Assembly: GCA_947579665.1 (NCBI GenBank)
Contig: OX388351.1
Coordinates: 52,150,939 to 52,214,938 of the forward strand
Origin: Sympetrum striolatum
Lineage: Eukaryota > Arthropoda > Insecta > Odonata > Libellulidae
Length of the DNA: 64,000 nucleotides
Reading direction: 5' to 3'
This document shows positions 56,011 through 64,000 of this stretch, piece by piece (positions within the stretch are counted from its first letter, which is position 1; the number at the start of each line of letters is the position of its first letter). The position numbers and the translations under genes were made by a program. The notes under the pieces were generated by a model, which saw only the letters and a program-made list of their open reading frames with translations, had not been told where the DNA came from and ran no database searches.

Positions 56011-59000
56011 GTACGCTTACCTTAATGTGATAAATAAGTTAAACTTTTAATGCGAGTCCAAATCAATTCAAAGTAGTAATAAGTAACTATATTGACATAT
56101 GATTTCAGTTGTAGAAAATGTCTGTTTTATTTAGAAAAAGTTTTGATTCATTCCAGCACTTTCATTTCATTTATAATTTTTATTATAATTTTCTTAAATA
56201 TTTAACGTTTTCATTTAAAACGTTTTTATAATTCATCAGAATACTCTCAGACTTATATCTGTTTTTTCCCTGTGTTAGAGATATATTTTAAAGCGTCATT
56301 TAAGGTTTTTCTTGGCTTAAAAAATTGAGAGCACTTTTATTTGGCGTGATTCCTGTTTTCATTACTCCTATTTTTTTTATTTTTCTTACAAATTTCTTAT
56401 TTGGCTATACTCCGGAATGGTGATTTTATTAATTCATCTAAGAATTATTTCTATTTATTCCAACGAACATTTCTTTCTTTTCAAAATTAATGGAGTTTTT
56501 GCGTAATGGAGCATTATCCACCGTATAGTGTAATTAAATTTCACCTGAGCAGTCAACAAATAATAACACGATGTAGCAGTTGATAATCTCAGTCCTATCC
56601 TATTACGGGGAAAGGATATTGTTTAATGAAAGGAGACACCTCGGTATGGCGATTTCTGTCGCAATTACTGAGAATTCTTGGTCCATCCACTCCAGATCTC
56701 GAATCTCTCTCGGTCCAGAAACAATCCGAGTCTCGGGTAACGCGAGAGAGCTGCTAAACAATTGAGGAGCGTTACTCACCGAGGGACACCTGGAGCCACT
56801 CATGCGATAACTCCATTCCCCGTTGCTTTATTGGGGAAGCTAAAATTCGTGGAACACTTTTATTGGATTCGGTGCGCGAAGTCGCCAGAGGGTCAAGGGT
56901 CCTCAAGGGGTCTTGTCTGGCGGACAATAGAAATGCATTGTGGGATCAGGTTCAGAAACAAAGAAAAGATGATCATGGCAGGGATTATGATTCGTCTCAC
57001 ACACGCATTGTCACGCGAAAATTTGATCCCTGAAACTTTAATTCGGTATATTCCACTTAAATCCACTGGTCGCAATGTTTCTAAAGTCCCTGCGGAGGTG
57101 ATTTCTTAGAACTGTTTAATTAACGAAATTTTGGATAATTGCTACAATTTTTTATCATTTTTAGTAGTTACTAAACTGAATATTGGACTGACTTGAGTCA
57201 CCTGCTACAATGCATTCCATCTTCTTCTCAGATAATCGCTTTACGAAATTCGTTTATTAAAGCTGCATAAATATGTAGGTATAGATTACTCTAAAAATCT
57301 GAGAAATATTACGAAAATGCAAGCGACAGAATATATTGCGGTTTCATTAAATTTAAGTTATAAAGAATTACGAGATATGTACTTATACCTTCACCAAAAT
57401 AAATTATATATTGCAGTAAAGTTATAAGTGCTTTTTTGTCATTCTTAATAATAGAGAACTATCACAAAATCCAGGCCGGATTAGTAGATTCTATAACCCT
57501 AAGTTATTTGCTTTTATTTTTAATTGTTAAACATTTTTTCAATAATAACACACTAAATGTCTCATGTCGACCTTAGTTTACGACTTATAACTCATCCGTA
57601 AGCCATCTACTTATGAAATTATTACAAATAGTAATCACATTAAAAAATTAAATCAAGCAATTTTATAATCGTATGGCATGAATGGAATAAATAAATACCA
57701 TATATTTCCACATAATATTTGGTCTCAATTGAAAGCTGAACCCCCTTATTTATGTTCTGAAAATCCGGAATTTTTCTCGCATCTCTTTTAAGTCGATATT
57801 TATGTGTCCCTTACCATATGTGCAACCTATCATACTATCTATTAGTGAGAGTGGTTTTTGGGAGATATCGGTGCACTATTGTCAAGACTGCGAAAAAGCA
57901 AGGCCCAATATTTTTACAAGAGCAAATCAGCCATGGTAGTAATTATTCAGTGAATGTGGCTGGATTTGTGCATTGATCTAGTTATAAATCCATTAATCTT
58001 GGTATTTCTGTACTGTTATGGTTTATACGAAATTCTGGATTTGTCTTAAAAGATAGGCTTGATTTATCTAAAAATAGCCGTCTTCAGGCAAGAGGGCGAG
58101 GCTTCTTTGTAGCCAATACTATTCACCCTTTTTCAAGGATATTCTGTGAAAATTACTAAATATTTTACCTCTTTAGTATTTTTCCCTTCCATAAAGTCGA
58201 CTTTGGACATACCAGATTTATTTTGACCGTATAATATTATTTGGGTATGTAGATATGTTACTAAAAGTACAAAGTTAAAACTAGAAAGGATTAACATTGC
58301 TTTCAATTGATGATGATTAGCATTAATGTTACAACATATTTAATTTTCATGAATACATAATCAACATTAATAATATTGCGGTTCCGGTGCCTTAAATTTC
58401 TTAAGCATAAATCTCTAACCCCTAAAATCATTCTCTCCCTACCCAGCAATCTTTCACTTCATTATCGGATCACTTCCACGCTTTTCTAAAGTACTTCCCT
58501 TTGAAATACGCCTTCGAAATAATAGACATACAATAGCATTAAAGTAATACGCGTTGATCTTTAGCAAGAACGAAAATCGCTATTATTATTTTATTCCACA
58601 CGGCTATTGTTTTCCTGGTTCTAATTATATCTCAGTTTTCATTTGTTACGTTATAGAAGTATGGTGATAATTCAGTGTAGGAGGGAAATATTTATTTTTT
58701 ACTTGAGCTTTCATAAATGTTCATTTAATCCTATTTAAGCTCTTTGTCATAAAGGGATAAAATATTTATGCTGTTTGCAGTGTCCAAATAAGAAAAGTTC
58801 AATAAGAGACTGGGAGAGAATTTTCGGATTGAGAAAAATGATGTTAAGGTCTGAATAACAATTACACAGGACATCAAAATTAACTATCCGATTCATTAAA
58901 CCTGGAATTCAGTGAACGCGTACGAAGCTAAATCAAATTATGAATCGCTAAAGCGACGTAGATTGTGAAAATCTCAAAATATTATTTCAGCCCTAACGTA

Positions 59001-59088
59001 TTTCGTAATTCAAATGCCATAAATTGATGGAAAAAATATTGCCAATCCAGATTTCGTCGAACAAGCATAATGGCATACCGTTGCGATA
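56011..59088. other. Unassigned DNA
   Basis: A somewhat G+C-richer part at 56580-57110 holds overlapping frames (up to 115 codons) without domains. The rest is AT-rich, with no repeat family recognised. Confidence 0.4.
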
Positions 59089-59132
59089 AAAATCATTTAT
59101 TTATGATATGAATATCGTAAATAAATGATTTT
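59089..59132. repeat. 44-bp near-perfect palindrome
   Basis: AAAATCATTTATTTATGATA is mirrored by TATCGTAAATAAATGATTTT around a 2-base centre (GA). Arms of 21 agree at 20 positions, and the single mismatch becomes a G-U pair in one RNA strand. The core is AT-rich and could extrude as a cruciform. Confidence 0.85.
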
Positions 59133-59815
59133 CCAAAATATAATATATAAAATTACTTTGTCTAAAATTTAATTTTCGATGTGAGGAAGAGAAACTAGTA
59201 ACATTTAAGTCTATTTTATTCACGTGATGAAAAACTAGAAAAAGTATTTTTATTTTTTCCTGTATCCACCCCCATTTCAAATAGATTTCAACCCTTCCTT
59301 AATGAAACCTCGAATAAATTATATTTATCTCTAACATCACGAGCTGTACGTTATTTGTAAACCAGTAAAAAATTTCACAAGGAGAAAATACGAGGATATT
59401 TTAATTTTTATCTATTTATTCTTTAGAGGATCATCAACTAGGTTTTATAGTTATTTTATAAATGAAGTATTTCTTTAAATATTCAAATTTATGGTTGAGT
59501 CGGTTGCAAAGGGTTTTAAATGTGTATGTAAATAGTTTATAAATGCATAGGGTAATTTTTATTCGTATACGTTCGTATCTAGAGCACAAAACCATTATTC
59601 CTTGGTCTCCATGGATAATTGTCATGAGTCATATCTTCCACAGTAGTTGGTAATATTCCACATGAGCATTACGAGTTATACTAATAAAATTTAATATCTA
59701 AACTGTAAGCCAGGTATCCATGCATTTTTCATATGTTTCTTAAATATAAATATATGGAAGTAATTTATGCTTCCAAATGTTTTACGTCTTTATAGGAAAG
59801 TTACGTGGTGCAAAA
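59133..59815. other. Unassigned AT-rich DNA
   Basis: Nothing was recognised. Confidence 0.45.
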
Positions 59816-59900
59816 TCTCCCTTGCTCTACGTGAGAATCGAACCCATGTCATAAAGGCTACGTCATCCTCTTCACTCCCTTCGCTTCCTGGTTCACGAAA
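59816..59900 (-). repeat. tRNA-like fragment with B box
   Basis: The minus strand carries GGGTTCGATTCTCACG, a B box with one deviation, and GTAGAGC after it. No convincing A box or acceptor pairing was found upstream. It may be a SINE head or the 3' half of a decayed tRNA. Confidence 0.35.
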
Positions 59901-60148
59901 TTAGACACCATTGCAAAGAATGGAATATATTTGATTTGGCTCGCATTCGTGGAAATGAAACGCTGTATTTAATGACACGTATTGGCAAATAAATTCCTCA
60001 ATCATTTCTTGTACGACCAGTTTTCCTGGTTAACTGCGGTGGAAGCTTTATTGGCTGTTGCAACTGCGTATCATTTATTCATTTATTTAATATATATGCT
60101 GCAAGTTGGTATTATTACCAGGTGGCAACGGTTGAGGGAGATATAACA

Positions 60149-60214
60149 ATACAATCTATTTGGCATTCGCCCAAGGACGGGAGGGAACCCCCCAAAAACC
60201 TCCCGTGGACACAT
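60149..60214 (+). repeat. Short dispersed repeat with GGGAGGGAA/AAAACCTC core
   Basis: ACAATCTATTTGGCATTCGC, CCAAGGACGGGAGGGAACC and CCAAAAACCTCCCGTGGACA line up with 23645-23756. The GGGAGG and CCTCCC blocks can pair to form a hairpin. Confidence 0.6.
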
Positions 60215-60518
60215 CGTAACTATAGCAATAGGCCCAATTAGTACAATATGCCCAATATAAAAGAATTAGTGTCATAAATATATTATTTATATAGAATTAG
60301 AAAATTGCTACAATCTTAAGTGACAGTTACAGAGTGGTGTTTTCAATATGACACGGCTGTACTTCCTGGAAGATAGGCTTAATTCTAGATTTATAAGAGT
60401 GAATGTTTTTACTGTGATTTATATTCATTTCCTGGTCAAATTATATGTAATTGAGATTAGTTATACATTTAGATGCTGCTTCAAACCGTCATATGATTTA
60501 AGTCATTAATCCGTATAG

Positions 60519-60625
60519 TATTAATATTGTTAAAAGTGCTTTGTCAGCGCAGTTCATTTCGCTCGTAAGCTCCCACCGGGAATCGAACCCGGGAGTGCTT
60601 TACATGGCTATCCAGAAACCCAACA
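60519..60625 (-). repeat. SINE-B copy with intact B box
   Basis: On the minus strand a T arm CCGGG/TTCGATT/CCCGG with B box GGTTCGATTCC (60579-60589) is followed by TGGGAGC, then GCGAAATGAACTG, AAAGCACTTTTAACAATATT. The 3' part is shared with 14878 and 23213. No clear A box was seen, so the head is incomplete or diverged. Confidence 0.7.
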
Positions 60626-60940
60626 AGTACTTCTTCTAAGTTACCTTCCCGCAGGTCCTTTTTAAAGGATCATTCATTCGAATACTTCCTATATATAAAA
60701 ATAGAATGACCTCAATCAGTTCTATTCATTGACTTTCTTTCCAAATTTCCTCGCGTATGTGCGATGCTGAGAGGAAAATACTAATACCATTAAGGAGTGA
60801 TGTGAAATACTCCTCTTGGCAATCATCTCAATTCTTTGGTTCTCGATACGAAACCTGACGCACTATTGTTACTGTTAGAGATTTGATTCGACGTAAATTT
60901 CAAGGATTCATCCAAAGTTAGTATATCCCTGGTTAGATTT

Positions 60941-61016
60941 GATAATAATGGTCTTAATTTGGGCGAGATTGAGACTATAAAATCTCTTCTTCCATCTAAC
61001 TTATCGTCATTTATTA
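60941..61016 (-). repeat. R1 3' end, 5'-truncated copy
   Basis: ATAATGGTCTTAATTTGGGC, GAGATTGAGACTATAAAATC and TCTTCTTCCATCTAAC then TTATCGTCAT form the R1 3' end in minus orientation, like the copy at 43877. Frames on both strands across it are artefacts. Confidence 0.75.
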
Positions 61017-61099
61017 TAAAAATTATGATTAAATTAAAGAGAATAGTATGGGAAACAATTGCAAGATTTGTGTATGCAAAAAAACTAAGAGTGTTTAAG

Positions 61100-61610
61100 A
61101 GTAGATTCAAGTTCTATCTCGATATTCAACCCGAGATTCCATTCAAAATATGATTCAAGATTCGGTTTGAGGTCCAATTCGAGATCAGAGGGGCTATTGC
61201 GTAAATTTTGAACTAGCTTCGGATACGAATTCGGCAATACAATCGATTTCCGAAGCCGTTACAAACGTTCGTTTTTGAGCGACCTCGTAAGCTCAATCGA
61301 CTCCCCACAGTTCCATGCAATAGGCTTTTCCAGGTGAGGTAGCAGATCTTGAAATAAGTGATGGTGTCACCGTTTCAGCCAATGAAATATACATTTACAT
61401 AAAAACTACACCTGTTCGATTATAACGTAATTGCGACTTGGATTGCCGATACCGAAACCGAAATACCTTACATATTAACCCTCTTGGTCGACGATCGTTT
61501 CTAGATAAGATTCGAGATTAGAGTTAATATCCTATTTGGAAACTATTCGAGATTCGAATCGATATCCTACCCGAATACTGTTCGAGATTAAACTTGTGAT
61601 TCAACTCGTC
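61100..61610 (+). repeat. Degenerate minisatellite, about 35-bp period, TTCGAGATT motif
   Basis: Two 35-base units start at 61511 and 61546 with TTCGAGATT and share ATATCCTA and A.ACT. A third begins at 61581 and decays. Further TTCGAGAT, CCCGAGATT and TTCAAGATT pieces occur between about 61125 and 61175, so the array was once longer or was built from the same short motif. Confidence 0.6.
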
Positions 61611-63229
61611 GTTGGATTATCGATTCGAGAATCGACGCGAGAGCAATCTCGATCGGAAACTCGGCTCGAAAAGAAACGAGCGACAGTTCCAATTCGATAG
61701 GTGTCGTTGCAAAAGAGAGATTCGTTCGTGGAAGATGGATGTAGTTCGTAGATCCGCGTTCTTTTCCCGCATCGATCGATGGATTGGAGCGGCGAGCGAG
61801 CTATCGCCGTCCGTAATCGAGCGATCGCTCGGGAGATGCGAAATAATGCGAGGAGGACAGACATGTCTGAATGCAGTGTCCTCGAGGACCCTCTTCTCCA
61901 GAAGATCCGCGTGTAATCAACTCAGCCACGCTCCGCTCCCATTTTACCTTTTTTCTCCGCTAAGTGAAACTCTCATGTCGGTGATTTGCAATTCGGCGCG
62001 GGAAAAAATAAATCCCCGAATCTCCCTCCCACGCCTACTGCGCCGACTCCTACCCTTCCCCTTAACGCCCCCTCACTTCAAGCCCATCTTCTTCAGCACT
62101 TTTTCGAAAACGGATAGCTCCGAAAGGATTCAATCTTCCTTTAAACACCTTAAAGCTCACCCAATAGGTAATTTGTAGTTAGAGACTTACTTAATTCGAG
62201 GATTTACTCGTTTGTGTGTGAATGGAGGAATTTACTTCCCCATTTATTTGAGGCCCACGAGGAGAATGGAGACTTCAAGTAATTGAAATGAGTTACTTAA
62301 CTTCCTTTTAAGGGGATATTGATGCTTGTTAGTCCCTTTTTCCTTCTTGAACTAAGGAGGGGAGCTTGCCTCTTCTCCTGGCTTACAACCACCATTTCTT
62401 CACCTTTTGAAAGTTTCAACTGCTTGGATTTAATATTCACCCATTCATACATATCGTCTAAAAGGAAAATAAAATATATTCCCTTCCAAATTATTCCAAA
62501 ATCGTCCTCCTTCGTATAAACTTAATATCTGAAGACCTTTATGCTGCCTTCAAGTGAAGAAAGGATTCCTAACCCCGTTCTAATCTATTGTTTCAGTGTG
62601 TACTAAAAATTCAATAATACAAATGTCGTTCACTTTTTAAGTTAAAATGTTGAAGATTGTAATTTAGGAAAACCTAATTCTTACAGGGGAACACCCACTA
62701 GAGATGGAGGTGTATATACGGTCTCGAAACTGCGGATTTGAAAACTCTGGATACGAGAGATGTTAACGAAATAAAGTCGAACTGATAGAGTAAATAATAA
62801 GGAGGTCTTGGATAAAAGGACAGATAATACTCGTGCATGTGAGGATGAAGTAGAGTAGAGATGAAGAGAATTTATTGAGTATGCAAATCCAGGTCTTAAC
62901 ATAAGAAATGTGGTAAAGAAAGAAAATTGGAACACGGGTGTTAAGGAATTAAAGGTTTAAAATCTCCAATAGCCATTTTTGTCCTCCTTCCTATTCTCAT
63001 TTCCCGGAGTTCCGAGAAAACAAGATAGGACGCCGCACCTTTTCTCTCAAAAGGTGTGTTGTTATACATTAATTTATTTAAAAAAATATATTTCTTCTAT
63101 TGTATGTACTATTAGATACCTTTAAAGGTTAGGTGCAAGAGAGGACCATTTGGGCCTTACCCCACCAAATAATTAGTTTAAATTATTATGTTTATTATTA
63201 TTATAATTGCATGATACGTTAATGAAATC
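61611..63229. other. Unassigned DNA, CpG-rich at its left
   Basis: From 61611 to about 62110 CpG and TCGA/GCGA motifs are frequent. The longest open frame of the window (61612-62178, plus, 188 codons) lies here, but it is rich in S, R and L without any domain, and another long frame overlaps it on the other strand. It might be a 5' exon or promoter region, or simply open by composition. From 62180 the DNA is AT-rich without recognisable features. Confidence 0.35.
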
Positions 63230-64000
63230 AGAATGAAAAATTTCGTTTATGGAATTGTCGTTTAAGGCATCGTCGTAAAATGAGTCGTCGAAACAGCGGG
63301 ACGTCGCTGAGCGAAGCGTCGCCGGTGGAAAGTCGCCGCCGCCCGCATTTCATCCAAGAGAAACCCTCGTTGATTTGCAATTCGGTGCGCAAAGGAGTCC
63401 ATATCCGAATTCCCCATTCCTCCGCCCCTCCCAGAGCTGCGCCGACGCCCAACCCCCGAAAAGCCTCTCGATGGCGCATGCTCAGCGAACTGCTGACGAT
63501 GGAGGGAGGGACTCAAGTGCGGGGGTGGAGAACTCCCGGAGCATGAATTCCGGGAAAAAACGATGTTCTCCGTTGTGCTGCGTGTTGCACGGAGAAATAC
63601 TTCATTCGGCGAGAGACGGCAGTTTTTTTATTACGTCCGGGGGAGAATAAATGGCGGATTTTATTTTTCATTCGCGGCGGCAACGCGGAAAACGTTCTCG
63701 TTTTGTTATTCGAGGAAAAAAAGAAGTCGATTCCGCGAGCGATCGAGATCTGAAAGAATCGAAAAAACGGGCTTTTTTCTCCGCCTCGATGTTAATTAAT
63801 AAACGTTTTTTCCGCTGTGGCTCTTCCCTCTCGCCGCGAGATGCAATTTCGGTTCGTTTCGGCGGTTAAATGTTAGGAAGAGATTAATCTGGGAGAGCAA
63901 TTCCAAGGAGAGATTAAATTGATCGAAAAAGGACGATTTTTAATTGTCGCTGATGAATTTCCCGTGTCGCGCGCGCTCCTGCTGTGAAGCTTCTTCCTTA
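63230..64000. other. CpG-dense block running off the right edge
   Basis: CpG-containing words (GTCGCCG, GCGAGCG, TTCGGCG, CGCGCGCGC) are dense from about 63260 to the end, in sharp contrast to the AT-rich flank at 63060-63230. Overlapping frames (63228-63869) on both strands show no domain. Such a block is a candidate promoter or 5' exon region of a gene to the right. There is no splice or start evidence that decides it. Confidence 0.35.

Noticed and set aside
61612..62178. 188-codon open frame, the longest in the window
   Set aside because: No domain, no compelling start context, and composition-driven (CpG-rich, S/R/L-rich) with an overlapping frame on the other strand. Not enough to call a gene.
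1..64000. CRISPR array, prophage or operon structure
   Set aside because: No regularly spaced identical repeats with unique spacers, and no bacterial-type gene packing. The window is eukaryotic.

Overview
The window reads as AT-rich, intron- or intergenic-type DNA from an arthropod, most likely an insect. The signs are dense dispersed SINE/LINE/MITE-type repeats, non-LTR reverse transcriptase remnants of a kind common in insects, a mariner-type transposase relic, hAT elements with 8-bp target duplications, and no operon-like coding structure. I cannot name the species. I found no intact host protein-coding gene: the open frames are short (longest 188 codons), lie on both strands over each other, and show no domain I recognise except where they cross transposon relics. 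The window is best read as a gene desert, or the inside of a very large intron, filled with layered mobile-element debris.

Layout. 0-6 kb: one full copy of a dispersed retroposed repeat ending in (ATT)n (called family R1 here), a 16-bp tandem array, then unassigned DNA. 6-6.7 kb: the C-terminal end of a LINE reverse transcriptase and a tRNA-like SINE. 10-17.4 kb: more short repeats, a CpG-richer block (12.1-13.3 kb), a decayed tRNA-Glu with a terminator, a SINE fragment and a pair of 156-bp direct repeats that carry a CTGAAGA/stem/GAAAC motif. 18.4-19.5 kb: a complete 1067-bp non-autonomous hAT element with perfect ends. 22.8-28.9 kb: the densest part, with duplicated repeat units, a LINE pseudogene, an 807-bp MITE, and a mariner relic interrupted by both a hAT MITE and a tRNA-derived SINE.

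31-44 kb: a degenerate tRNA-Ser with a GC triplet expansion, a 77-nt near-perfect hairpin (35.4 kb), a 256-bp MITE, two more foldbacks (38.9-39.1 kb) and further R1 copies. 47-49 kb: a 371-bp hAT MITE inserted in a short repeat whose uninterrupted relative lies at 33.4 kb. 53-55 kb: a 1010-bp inverted-repeat element holding a GT microsatellite and a 318-bp doublet. 59-64 kb: a palindrome, SINE fragments, a 35-bp minisatellite, and CpG-dense DNA up to the right edge that could be the approach to a gene outside the window.

How the parts relate: R1 and SINE-A both end in ATT repeats and come as 5'-truncated copies, which suggests one LINE machinery moved both. The MITEs and hAT elements have no intact transposase here and must have been moved from elsewhere. 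All family names (R1, SINE-A, SINE-B, R3 and so on) are local labels. All homology statements are by eye and were not checked against a database.
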